NCBI GenBank assembly: GCA_001600415.1
Contig: BCJX01000005.1
Location: 680,109-744,108, forward strand
Direction: 5' to 3'
Length of the DNA stretch: 64,000 bases
Source of the DNA: Pascua guehoae
Taxonomy: Eukaryota; Basidiomycota; Tremellomycetes; Trichosporonales; Trichosporonaceae
A program made the translations under genes and the position numbers. The notes beneath the pieces were generated by a model. That model saw only the letters and a program-made list of their open reading frames with translations, did no database searches and had not been told where the DNA came from. Positions 12,190-23,298 of this stretch are shown here, piece by piece (positions within the stretch are counted from its first letter, which is position 1; every line of letters starts with the position of its first letter).

Positions 12190-14033
12190 CCTCGCCAACG
12201 AGCACAAACCATTGGCCGCGTGCCTTGAGGCCGTTCGGCATCGCACGCCGACATTGAGAGCCGACGCACAGGCTACAATGCACTTTCCATGAACGACACG
12301 CCTGCAGTATCCCTGCAGCCTGACGACACCACATTGCACGACACACACCATTATCGCCCTCAGCATGCCCACACGTCACATACCACGCATAGCGTCCCAT
12401 AGTACCATACCGAGTCTTTCCATGTATAGCTTGTCACAAGTTGCCGCGTTTCCAAGCTGCATTGCGCTCCAGAAAGTCACATTGCCCTCCCACCGCATAG
12501 GACCTGTCGAACACGGCTTTGGAGTGGCCATTGGACCCCGCACAACCAACGACGATTGGCAGGTGGCGGTGACATCATCTCAGCCACCACTCTTGGCCAC
12601 TTTGTCAAACTCGCCGACATCCAACAACCCATTCTACTTTTACTCTTCCAACCTGCTCAATCAACCACAATGGGATCCGGCCAAGAGTGCCAGGCGCAAG
12701 GTGTGTCCCCGGCCCCATACTGCACATCACCATTTCCAGCCCTGTACCGCGCATCCATCAGCCCCCCGCCCCCCCCCCNNNNNNNNNNNNNNNNNNNNNN
12801 NNNNNNNNNNNNNNNNNNNNNNNNNNNNNNNNNNNNNNNNNNNNNNNNNNNNNNNNNNNNNNNNNNNNNNNNNNNNNNNNNNNNNNNNNNNNNNNNNNNN
12901 NNNNNNNNNNNNNNNNNNNNNNNNNNNNNNNNNNNNNNNNNNNNNNNNNNNNNNNNNNNNNNNNNNNNNNNNNNNNNNNNNNNNNNNNNNNNNNNNNNNN
13001 NNNNNNNNNNNNNNNNNNNNNNNNNNNNNNNNNNNNNNNNNNNNNNNNNNNNNNNNNNNNNNNNNNNNNNNNNNNNNNNNNNNNNNNNNNNNNNNNNNNN
13101 NNNNNNNNNNNNNNNNNNNNNNNNNNNNNNNNNNNNNNNNNNNNNNNNNNNNNNNNNNNNNNNNNNNNNNNNNNNNNNNNNNNNNNNNNNNNNNNNNNNN
13201 NNNGCTGGGGTAGGTGGGGGACGAGGGCGGAGGGGGGGGGGATGGAAGAGGATGAGGGGACAGCAGTGGAGTGCGAGATGCGCAAAGCGGGGACACCTTG
13301 CGCGCCAGGGAGCCGGGGCGGCGTATGATCGTACTGGCGGGAGAGCGGAGGGAGCGGGAAGACTGGGACAACCGGCCGACGGGCCGACCAAGGCGAGGAC
13401 AGAGGGACGACAAGAGCAGTTGTCGTGGAGAAACACTCTTGGACGACAACACTGCGAGGTCGCCTGACTCCAAGGGACCGGGGTCAGGAACTACGCGCTG
13501 CTAGTACCGGTCCACTTGTACGACGTGACGCGATGCGCGAGTCTGGACCCGAGACCTGTCGTTTGGCTGCGTCGTCTGTCCCGACGAACCTCAGCGGACG
13601 ACTCGTGTCGAAGCATGCCCGTTCATGACATGTCACCCGCGTCGTTGCGGTAATCGCGTTGCCACTGGTGGTGACTCGTGGGTCGCTTGGTATCGTTCGC
13701 GGCGTGCGGCGAGTGGCTCACCCGCGCGCTGCAACCTATCCCCTACCCTGCGACCTGTGCAACCGACTGCTTGATTCCCCCTCCTTCGCATCCGCTCGCT
13801 TTCTTGTCACCAACATCTCGCCGTACGCTTCCCTCGATCCCAGCCAGTCCTCGATGCGCTCGACACCTCGACGCCGCATTCCTCGCGCCGCCTGGTCTGG
13901 CGCAGAGTAGTATAGTAGTATATGACACAACCTTGCATTGCTTGACTACTTCTACGAATCTTCTGCCCACACTGTCCACCTCTCGCAACGCCCAGACCGA
14001 CCAAGACGAACACCACCACCGACTCGTCGCACC
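12190..14033. other. Intergenic region with assembly gap
   Basis: No complete gene is visible. A possible gene start lies at 12670 (encoding MGSGQECQAQ before a GTGTGT donor), but it runs into the gap, so it cannot be judged. The sequence to the right of the gap carries no supported exon. Confidence 0.4.
12779..13203. other. Assembly gap (425 N) beside poly-C
   Basis: A run of N begins directly after a C-homopolymer at about 12762-12778. G-rich sequence follows the gap. Confidence 0.95.
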
Positions 14034-15953
14034 TCAGTTTGCAACTCCCAACTTGGCAGCCTCCTTGTGCACGACGTCCATCTGCTTGTCCCACGAGTTC
14101 TTGACGGCGGCCGCAAACTCTGCGTCCGCGAGGAACCGCATCCCGACGCACGCCATGACCTGTGTGGCCTTGAACGACTCGTCGTGTCCGCGGTCGGTGC
14201 GCGCTGCGGCCATAAACTCGGGCGTGTGGTTTTGGACGGTTGCCGGGATGCCGTACATTGGGTGGCAGCCTGGGTGGGTTAGCGGAACGGTTGTGGTGCA
14301 GTTTAGTCGTCCAGTGTTAGTGGGTACCGGGCGCGACATACCGGGAAGGACGTGCGAGACCTGCATCGTCAGCCAGCGGGCAGGTGACAAGCACACGCAA
14401 CAACTCACATTGCCAAAGTCTGTGCTTGCGCCAATCGATTCGTCGATCGCGAGCATGACGGGGATGTGGTGCATTTCGCCCATGACATTCCTGTACTCGA
14501 CCTGTGTGTCAGCGCGTGATTCATATTGGAAAGACAAGGCATGAGGCCGGTCGCGATCAGGGAAAGAAGCATTGTGCTGCCACGACGCCGTCACCGTCGC
14601 CGACGCGACGCGCCGGTGACTCACAGCCAGGGGCTCGGCGTTGATCAGCTCCGAGTTTTCGGGATACAGTTTCGTCTTCAACTTGCACCCCGTGACGGTC
14701 GCTGCGCCCTCGAAGCACTTGAGAATCTTGGCGCGCAGGACGGCGAGCTCGGCCGACGTCGTCGCGCGGATGTAGTAGTTCATCTCGGACTCGGGCGGGA
14801 TGACTGGGTTGTCAGTTGCGACTTGATCGGCAGGGTTGTGGGGTACGCACTGTTCGGCGCGGTGCCACCGCCGTTGGTGATGACGCCTTGGACCCTGTTT
14901 GTCAGCACTGATAACTTCCAGAACAGGGACAGAAGCGCGACTGATCAGCAGGTGCGCAGGGGTGACTGTGGCCAAAGGGACACGGCGGCGCTGCCAAGCA
15001 AGCGTTCGGGCCTCTGGTCACGCCCCGGACGCGACTGAGAGTGACGCTCCACCCTCGTCCAAAGGACTCTGCGTGTCACCCACCTCGAGTCGGGCTTGAG
15101 CTGCTGGCGTAACACTGAAATGGACGAGTAGGCCATGACGGCGGCGTCGAGGGCATTCACGCCCTCCCAGGGCGCGAGGCCTGCGTGCGCGGGCTTGCCC
15201 TCGTACTTTACATTGATATGCTGGATCGCGAGCGACTTTACGATACCGCCGCCGGGCGACTCGCCGTCGAGCGAGCGCACGGGGTGGAGCATCATGCACG
15301 CGTCCATGTCCTTGTCTGTAGCGTGAGCTTGGTATCCGATAGGTGTGTGACGGGACTCACAAGCACCGGCGTCGAGGAGCTTGACCTTGCCGCCCTCGCC
15401 CTCCTCTGCGGGCGTGCCGAGGAGGACGACGGTGCCGTCAATGCCGTGCTTGTCCATCGCCTCGCGCATGGCGAGGAACGCGCCCACACCCGTAATAGCA
15501 ATCAGGTTGTGGCCGCACGCATGGCCCATGTCCGGCAGCGCATCGTACTCCGAGTTGAGCCCAAAGACGCGGCCCCCGCTGCCGCGCGTGTACGACACCC
15601 GGAACGCAGTCGGCAGCCCCTGGTCCGCATAGCTCGTCACCTCGCACCCTTTGCTCGTGAGGAATGCCGTCAGACGCTCCGCAGCCTTGACCTCCTTGTA
15701 CGCCAGCTCGGGGTTGTCGCTAATGTAGAGCGAAATGTCCGTCAGCTCGGGGCGGAGCGCGTCCACGGCCGCCGCGATAGTGGCCCGTGCCTGGGAGGTT
15801 AACGAGATACTGAAAGGATCACAATGACGCTAGCTAGCATTGCTAGCCATGCTATAATGCTAACCAGGTAGCAAGACGCACCTCGGGACGGAACGGGGTG
15901 GTGTCGCGCGCAACATGCTGCTCGACCACAGAACCTTGAGAAGGGTCAGGCAT
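14034..15953 (-). CDS. Peptidase M20 family metallo-amidohydrolase (PM20D2-like)
   Basis: Eight exons (15953-15882, 15790-15361, 15315-15084, 14894-14851, 14803-14625, 14501-14409, 14360-14342, 14269-14034) give 434 residues, with all junctions in phase. Diagnostic motifs include the metal-binding MGHACGHN near residue 110, the catalytic TPAEEGEGGK near 145, GAYKDMDACMMLHP, the dimerisation-domain phrase GKPAHAGLAPWEGVNALDA and ITNGGGTAPNIIPPE. These are typical of M20 aminoacylase or dipeptidase enzymes that hydrolyse amide bonds with one or two metal ions; the closest described group is peptidase M20 domain-containing protein 2. No signal peptide is seen, so a cytosolic location is likely. 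One exon is only 19 nt long. Confidence 0.92.
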
Positions 15954-17216
15954 GGCGGGGGACGTGTATGTGCTAGTGGTGGAGGGGAGACGCGCAGTGC
16001 CGACGACGACGGAGGATGAGGATGAGAGTGAGAGTCAGGATGAGGCGATGGGCAACGTCAATGAGAGCGATATAAGCTGGTGGCTGTTGGAACAGTGGCT
16101 CACGACATGCACGACACAAATGTAATGTGCGCCATGTGCGCCATGGATCAAGAGCCGTGTCGTACGCCCCCCCGGCCCCCGTGCACCGGTCGCCCATCGC
16201 CGGATCGCCGGCGTCACGCTCGTGCAATGCCGAAAGGATGCCGTAGGGCACTAAGGTTTACGCAGCCCAGTCTGTATCGCGCATATCGGATCGACGCCTA
16301 GGACGTCTGGCCACTGGCCTGCGGCCTGGCCATTCGGGCCATTGTTTGTAATTTGTACTTCTTTCGGATCTTGTTGTCTGTGGCCTTACACGCTCGCTCG
16401 GCTTTGCTGGGTACGACATGGTCGACGCCACATGCCATGCACTTTCGTCATCACTCGTACGCCACCCATTTGATCAACCACGCCGCATGATCCGATGACC
16501 ACGCGTCGCACGCAGGTTATCGCTTGCATGCAGATAGCCGCACAACGTCAATTGCATGGCTGAGACTAGAACATGGCGACAGATCCTGGCATGCACCTTC
16601 AACCGTACACAACGTTGGCCGTACCAGGCAAGCGGCCGTGTGATGACGCAGACTATGGCGCCGCCTCCGCCCAACTGAGTGGGTGGCGTTGTGGCGTTGT
16701 AAACAAACCTTGACGCCCCTTACTTGAATTCCAAGAAACATTGCCTCATGTCCACTTGATACATGGCTTGAATGGCAATGTACGCGGCGGGAGTAGAGAG
16801 ACGGGGAATGACACACTATCGGTCCCTTCCTTGGCATGCTTGTGTCTGCTACCGCTTACCGAGGCAATGATAAAGGTGAGCAAGGGTGGCTGAAGCTCCA
16901 GTATTCTGCTACCCTCTATCATCGACCCAACACGAGACGTCGTTCACTGACCACTTAGTCGAGATGACACGTGCTTCTGGGAAGCCGCACTTCGCCGCTA
17001 ACTGACTTACAGCAGCAGAACTCCCTCCCAAACATATTGTCAGCTCAATCGGCCAAACTCAACAATTTCCTCTCACCACCACCACTGCCGCCCAATGCTA
17101 CTCCGAGGGCAGCGGTTCAAGTGCGGCTGGAGTAGAAATCACGACCAGCAGCTATCAGCAGAATCTATCACATCTATCAATCTATGGTATTCCGCCCAGG
17201 AGCACAGCCACAAGCC
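15954..17216. other. Intergenic region, no gene supported
   Basis: This 1.26-kb stretch lies upstream of the M20 gene and downstream of the aspartic protease. Short frames only; no splice-supported coding sequence or RNA gene is seen. Confidence 0.5.
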
Positions 17217-18732
17217 CTAGATGAATGGGGTAGGCGACATCCCCGGGTTCCCATGCTCATCTGGGAGCTCGGCGATGCCAATGGACAAGGCACCGTCATC
17301 CGCATACCCGTAGATGCTGTAGATATTTTGCAAAAAGGGGGCACCCATGATCCAGCTGTTCTCTTTCTCGTGTTTCTCCTCCACGGGCCCATTGAAGTTA
17401 CTGAGAGTGAGCTATTGCAAAATAATGGGAGAAAACCCGCACCTGAAATCGAAACTAATCATGTTTCCAACCCACTCCCGAGCGACTGGGTCGTAGGTGA
17501 ACAACTCATGGGAATCGATTGGAAACTTGTATCCACCAAACGCGAACTCGATTTTACGCGCGGGAGGTTTTGAGCGGAACTTCCAGAACAAGAAGTCCCG
17601 GTTACAATCCGGTCGGCGGCCGCAATGAGCGCGGCCAAAGGCTTTGTAGATGTCGTTGACAATGGCGCGAGGTCCTATGATACATGATGCTCCAGTGTCG
17701 AACAGAGCGGGCACCGGTCCACGAGCAAGTGTCTTTCCACTGGCGAGGACGCCCTCAAGAGGGATACACCATCTCCCAGGCGCAGATTCCTCGACTCTGC
17801 GGATTATCGGGAGCCACAGAATTCCACCTCCCGGTTTGACGTAGCGAGGATTAAAGCCCCTTCAGAGTCAGCTTTAGCTTCAGGATTTTCAGGACATACC
17901 CAAGGCGAACTTGCCCGATACGTTGCCTTCCACCATAGGGTACCCGCTGGCGGGCGAGGTATACGCCGAACCTCCTCTCGTGGAATGTTGAGCCAAAGTG
18001 GCACCAGAACGGGAGATCACTGTCGGACTGAGGAGGACCAAACCCCATAATTCCAGAGATCTCTGGTCGGACCAGGGTATTTGTTACGATCTTCAACCCC
18101 ACGACTGGTGTGAGCGTTATCGGTGAGTAAACTCACGGACTGGGTACTGTGGGTGGGTATGGCCTGCGAATGTCACCGTGTCCGTCACAGACGGCCCTTG
18201 GATGGTTGTCCCGTCGGTGAAGGACTGCCAGGACGGGACGAGTGTGGACAATCCGGAAGAAGGATAAGGGTTTGTACGATTCCGAGCGACTCGGTTACTA
18301 TCCAGGTCCGCATCAACGCACGCGTCTCCAAGAAGGATCAAGAGCCTGGATCCAGTGTCGAATATCGTTTCGTACGTTCTCCCCCCAATCTCCACCAGAG
18401 CAGAAACCTGAAAGCCCCCGAGACTGGTGAAGAGTCTAAGAAGTAAGCATGAATACGGATGCCCTTGATTTTGATAATGCAACGAACTGGGTGCTGTTGT
18501 CGGGGGATGGCGAGCGGGATCGCCGAAAAGCCGCGCGTAAACGGTTGGAAAGCGACCGCGCCTCAAGCGAGCCGGTTGGAGATGGCGATGGGCTGGACAT
18601 AAGATCGCAATCGATGTCCATAGGAGAAGGTGTGCGAGATGGGATCCTTGTCGATGGAGTCGAGGCCGTTGACATCGGAGGTGACGATGAGGTGCTTTTC
18701 GCCCCACGCCAGGTGTTTGTCTGGAATTGCAT
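17217..18732 (-). CDS. Pepsin-type (A1) aspartic protease
   Basis: Five exons (18732-18457, 18407-18137, 18104-17900, 17859-17443, 17400-17217) join in frame to 450 residues. Both catalytic motifs are present: FDTGSRL near residue 107 and FDTGAS near 305. They are accompanied by GIMGFGPPQ, LGGFNPRYV and the C-terminal WIMGAPFLQNIYSIY, all landmarks of fungal A1 proteases that cut peptide bonds at acidic pH. No signal peptide is visible at the chosen start. The N-terminal 90 residues are Ser/Pro-rich and basic, and this segment is open in more than one frame, so the true first exon may lie upstream. Intron 3 ends in an AAG acceptor. Protease identity is firm; start and secretion are not. Confidence 0.8.
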
Positions 18733-19444
18733 GATGGGAGTGGTGGAAGATGGTGTACTGCAAACAAGAGCCTGGGGAGCGTGGCCTAGGCTCAAGCTTT
18801 TAAACCACTTCAAATGTAGCGGCTGCAACAGAGAACCAGATGATGTGGCGACAAGCTACTGTATCAGCCCCTCATGTCCCAACGGCTCTCCTTGTGCACG
18901 ACAAGCTACTGTATCAGCCCCTCATCTCCCAACTGCTCGTACTCCTCTTTGGGGTTTCAAGGGGATACCTTCAAGACACCAAGGAGAAGCAATCCAAACG
19001 TTACAATAGAGGAAAGGCTGGCCGAAAATGGGAACGCTGGAAACAGAAAGCGACGAGGCACGGAGTCCAGGAGAAGGGGAAAGGGGTACGGCACACGAGG
19101 TTGAGAGCGCCGAGAGGGAGCGAACCCCCTCAATATGACACTCCCAAACCTAGCACGTTCTGACCGTCTCAGCGTTCAATCACGCCCCTTGCCCCTTTGG
19201 CCATGCTCCCCTCGTCTATAAGTCCTCAGTCAAGTGGGCTCGGACATGACGTGTCAGGGGAAATTGGCTCCAGTCGTTTCGAGTTTCGGAATCAAATGGC
19301 TGAAATCGCCGCAGGTGGAACACGAGACTCGACTCCACCTTCATTACACATCCCCTTGCTTGCACTTTACATCCATCGATTATTGTACACTCGACTTTGA
19401 CACGACCTTAACACTTGACGCGACCTACTATCGTCGCATACACC
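18733..19444. promoter_or_regulatory. Divergent intergenic region (protease / F-box gene)
   Basis: These 712 bp separate the two divergent starts. The region contains a 36-bp direct repeat. A missing first exon of the protease could also lie here. Confidence 0.4.
18849..18934. repeat. Direct repeat, 2 x 36 bp, period 50
   Basis: The core acaagctactgtatcagccc followed by ctcat(g/c)tcccaac occurs at 18849-18884 and again at 18899-18934 with one mismatch. Confidence 0.85.
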
Positions 19445-21035
19445 ATGTCTCTATTCAATCTGCCAGAGGAAGTAGGTCCACTCATGTCGCGTGCAGCCCT
19501 TCTAACTGTTCAGCTGCTCGTCTCAGTCCTGGCGTACGCTGCCGTGGACAGCCCATCCACGCTCGCCAATGTCGCTCTAACTAGTCGGACACTTTATGAT
19601 ATGGTTTATGTAGGTTATAGTTGATAATAGTTCCTAACAAGGCGTCAAATGCTGATTTTGACAGAACAGCACCGTGGTGTGGAGGACCATTCACAACATG
19701 AAGTACGATGATCCGATACAAGCATGCGCGTTCCACACACCCCGCACCGACTACGATTGGAGGCAGCGCGTGTTAGATCGAGCCTTTGTTGAAAGATATC
19801 TGGCTGCTTGGACAGATCCCGACGGACCCCAAGTCGACAGCCCCGAGATGGAAGAACTTGTAAGACGATGGGACCGGGCGAGCGCAACAAGGCGTTTACT
19901 AACTACAAGTGGGACAGTGCGCCTCGCCTTTTCCGAGCTGTCCTCGAGCTGTATCACGATCTGCCAGAGCGAAGCCGTCCTTCACGCAACGCTTCCATCA
20001 TTCATGCAGTGGTCACAAGCCCGGAATTCCCAGACTTGTGTTTGAGAGTAGGTCGACATAACAGCCTGGCGAACCACTTGCACTTCCTTGTTGTCCACTA
20101 TGGCCGTCGACTGTATCAAGACCAAGCAACGGCTACGTTTGTCTGGCTTCATCAAGCCCGTGCTTGTGGATACCAATGGCCAAAGTCAAGAGATCAGACC
20201 TTCTGGCGTGGGGCATCGAGGGAAGCTCTGTTCTTCTGTGAGTTGAGTCGGATGACCACGAGCTTGAGCTGATACAACTCAGTAACCCGACTTGGAGGCT
20301 TTTGGTCCCTCGAACCCTCCTTCGATAAGGGCCTCATTGAGAGGACAACTAGAGGCTATCTCGACGCTGTGCGCGGCCACGGGATTCTTGGCATCAATCG
20401 CCCATCACACTCCCCAAACGCCGTCTGGGATTGGGCCGGTGTGCGTGGCCGGTGGCACTGCATCTTCACCGACAAGAGGTTGCCAGACCGAAACATCTCT
20501 ACAGGCCCATTCGGCAATTCGTATTCGATTGACCATTCCTTGTTTGAGGATCCCGTCTTCTTTAACCTCGTACCTGTCACCGCACCCGCCGACGTTCTAG
20601 ACGCTCACCGGGCCCAAACCAACAAGGACGATCCTTGCATAACCGAATACCTCCAACTCGTCCATGTCGCCCCAGCTCCCCTCCCACCGATCTACTTCTA
20701 CGCCGCAACCAAGACCAAGTTTGTACTCGGCCTCGTTCACCTGACAAAGGATAATCCCCCCGAGCTGCGCTGGGACCTATTCGTCGCCGACCTGGCAACA
20801 CCCCTCGAAAGCCGAGTCTTCCAAGGCGTACAAGGCGGTGGCGCAGGTGCGAGGAGAGGCGTATTTGGAGTGGGTTGAACATGTCGGGACTCTCTCTGAC
20901 CGGAAACAGGCATATAGGTATTGGGATTACGAGCATCCCGACCACGTAAACTCGTGGCTTGTCGGGACGCCCCAGGACAGAGTCGACTTTCAGGCCTGGA
21001 CCAACGGAGGAGGGTGGATCTTCAAAGACTGCTAG
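19445..21035 (+). CDS. F-box protein, reading frame broken near 20.8 kb
   Basis: Exons 19445-19471, 19514-19609, 19665-19859, 19910-20237 and 20283 onward join in frame. Splicing the first intron creates NLPEELLVSVLAYAA followed by LANVALTSRTLYDMVY, a standard F-box (the Skp1-binding motif of SCF ubiquitin ligases). The rest is a substrate-side region of unknown fold, rich in Trp and Tyr. Coding quality is good in one frame up to about 20820 and in a second frame from about 20847 to the stop at 21035 (region encoding AQVRGEAYLEWVEH). Either a one-base indel has broken the gene, or a 19-nt stretch (20828-20846) starting GT and ending AG is spliced. Target and pathway are unknown. Confidence 0.65.
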
Positions 21036-21854
21036 GTAGAAAGTGCGTCTCTGGACACGTCCTGATATTTGCGGAACCCCCTACTCTCGGCCGTCGCTGC
21101 GTTTCACGGCGAGTGTCGCAGGCATGCGTGCCTCGTGTCCGAGAACATCAAAGGAGACGATCGGCTGTTGCACAAGTGCTTCATAACGAACCGGAGGTGG
21201 GGGGAGTTGGTCTCTCGCCACCGTGTCGTGCGATATGCAAGGCTGCATCTGGCCATGAGTTTCACGGCCAAAGCGCGACGACGTTCTTTTCCGTCTGCGT
21301 CGCTGCGTGCAGACAGCACGACTCCCCGCGTTGTCCTGGCTCTCGAAACAGTCAGGTCCACTTTTGTGGTGATGGAGATCTTCCAAACGGGAACTCGTCC
21401 GGTTAGATGTTACCAGAGCGACATAATATTCCCCACGTTTCCCCAGGATCCGAATCTCACGTGGCTTCGTCAGCGTCACTTGATTGCGCAACATCCAGTC
21501 GTCACTCAAGGCTTGCTCCCCAGGGCTCTGCCAGTGCCGTTGCAGTCTTGGTCTCTTCGTGTCGCCTTCGCTGTATTGGACGGACTAACTGTGGTCAGGC
21601 AGGTGTCGGCTCGGCTCCCTAAGCGGCGTTGCAGTGAGCACTGTTGGTGCGCACAAGGACGGTCAGCAATGGGTGAGATGTCGCCCACAACGCCAGTGTC
21701 GGAGGAGTCAGAGGCGAGCAGGGTTAAATTTCGCAGGTTCCAGCGCCGGGGCAGCATGGTGGTACCGGGTACGCCACCGCGTCCCGGCCTGACTCCGCAC
21801 ATGGGATGTGCTAAGGAGGGAGGGGTGCATGCGATAGTACAGGACAGACAGAGT
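21036..21854. other. Convergent intergenic region
   Basis: This stretch lies between the stops of the F-box gene and TIM23. No protein with recognisable domains or splice support was found on either strand. Confidence 0.5.
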
Positions 21855-22836
21855 CTACACGTAGTTCTTGAACGCGGACCAGAGGCCCATGGCACCCGTG
21901 CCGATGCCGGCACCGACGAGGGCGGGGCGGATACCGGCTGTCCAGTCAGCAATGTGTCGATGAAGAGTAGCGTCTTGGCGACATTCGACGGGGTTCCGCG
22001 CACTCGTACTCACAGGTGCATTTGTACAGGCCACCCGCAATGGCGCCTGCGGCCATGCTGTTCATGGCGTCGTGCTTTGTGCGCATAGCGTCAAGGCTCG
22101 AGTTGGCAATGTTGTAGTAGATGGCTGGTGAGTCAGCGGACAAGCTGTAGCGGAGCGAGCCATGCCGTGTATCTGTGGCCACCAAAAAGGCGGCACAGCG
22201 ATGGAATGGTGGCTTATGCACCGTCGAACAGTCGCACTACGCACCAAGAACACCGAGCGAGTTGCCGGTAAAGCTACCTCTCCGGGTGCAGCTGTTGAGG
22301 ACGCTGTTTAGCCGGAGACGGAACGAGGTGTTGGGGCCGAGAGGACGTCCGAGGCCCTCCTTGAGCCCCCAGGCGCCACCGAGAACGAGGCCTGTGAGAA
22401 TGTCAGTTACTGCGTGCGTGTCTTCCAAGCGTGGGCAAAAGAACGGGCAGGGTAGGGGGCACGTACCAGAGAGGTAGGTGGTGCCGGTACCGACACAGAG
22501 GTCGTCTGTCCATCCGCGAGAAGGGAGCACGCTCGCCGCACCCTCGACATCGGTCAGCTTGTCCTCGTCGAGGGCAAGAAAGTCGAGGTTTTCGTTAATC
22601 CCAGCCAAGGGGTGGAGCTTTGCGGCGTCAAACGACGACGAGAGCATGTCGAGCGAGCTCGGTGCCGCCGGGGCAACCGACACCTCGACATCGACAGCCT
22701 CGACATCCCCGGGCTGCTGCTGGGGCTGGACGGTGGAGCGGAACTGGGTCTGGCCAAAGAGCTCGGCCGATGCCGATGGCTCTGGCTCCTTGGGAGCCGA
22801 GGACGAGACGCCAAAGAGACCGCCGAGGAACGACAT
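21855..22836 (-). CDS. TIM23: Tim23, inner-membrane presequence translocase subunit
   Basis: Four exons (22836-22467, 22391-22245, 22124-22014, 21937-21855) give 236 residues, the usual Tim23 length. The hydrophilic N-terminal half starts MSFLGGLFG and leads to the Tim23-specific phrase LHPLAGINENLDFL and then LPSRGWTDDLCVGTGTTYLSG. The C-terminal half holds four predicted membrane spans of the Tim17/22/23 family, with Gly-rich packing motifs (GLVLGGAWG, AAGAIAGGLYK, GAGIGTGAMG) and RLRLNSVLN in the matrix loop. Tim23 forms the channel part of the TIM23 complex that imports presequence proteins into the matrix. The gene is divergent from MTR4. Confidence 0.95.
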
Positions 22837-23298
22837 GGTGCGTGCGTGGTGGGGAGGAGGAGGGTGGAGATGATGAGGAAAGCTACACTTTTGCTGGCGA
22901 GTCTTTTGAATTTCCAGTCAAACCGAGAAAGGATCCAGGACTCGCCGCCCGCTCGCCCGCCCCCGCAGAACCCCACCCACCCACTCGCATGCCATGGACC
23001 GCACCAGGGCCGCCGCTCTGTCGCCGGACCTAGAAGCCGTTGATTTTGCCGCCCATTTTACACGCCCACGCGCCCTCGGATGCCTCGGCCATCCATCCAC
23101 CCATCTCGCTTCTAGCGATCTCTGCTATCTTTTTTTTTCAAACTTTTTCCCAACATTTTGTCCCATCTACCACGTGGCTCTCCACCTCCACTCTCTGTTT
23201 TTGCGTTCCTCGAATTGCCGCCCAACAGAGCTCCAGAGGCAGGCCACACAAGAGTTAGCAACCCGATCACCTTCACAAAACAACCCACGACGCGCACC
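22837..23298. promoter_or_regulatory. Shared divergent promoter (TIM23 / MTR4)
   Basis: These 462 bp between two housekeeping start codons must contain both promoters. The MTR4 side has a T-rich tract (cttttttttt near 23128). No TATA box is obvious. Confidence 0.55.

Noticed and set aside
12365..13473. Several long frames across the N gap
   Set aside because: Their length comes from undetermined bases; flanks show no continuous coding signal.
21069..22088. Plus-strand open frame of 339 codons
   Set aside because: It overlaps TIM23 exons on the opposite strand and has no recognisable domain.
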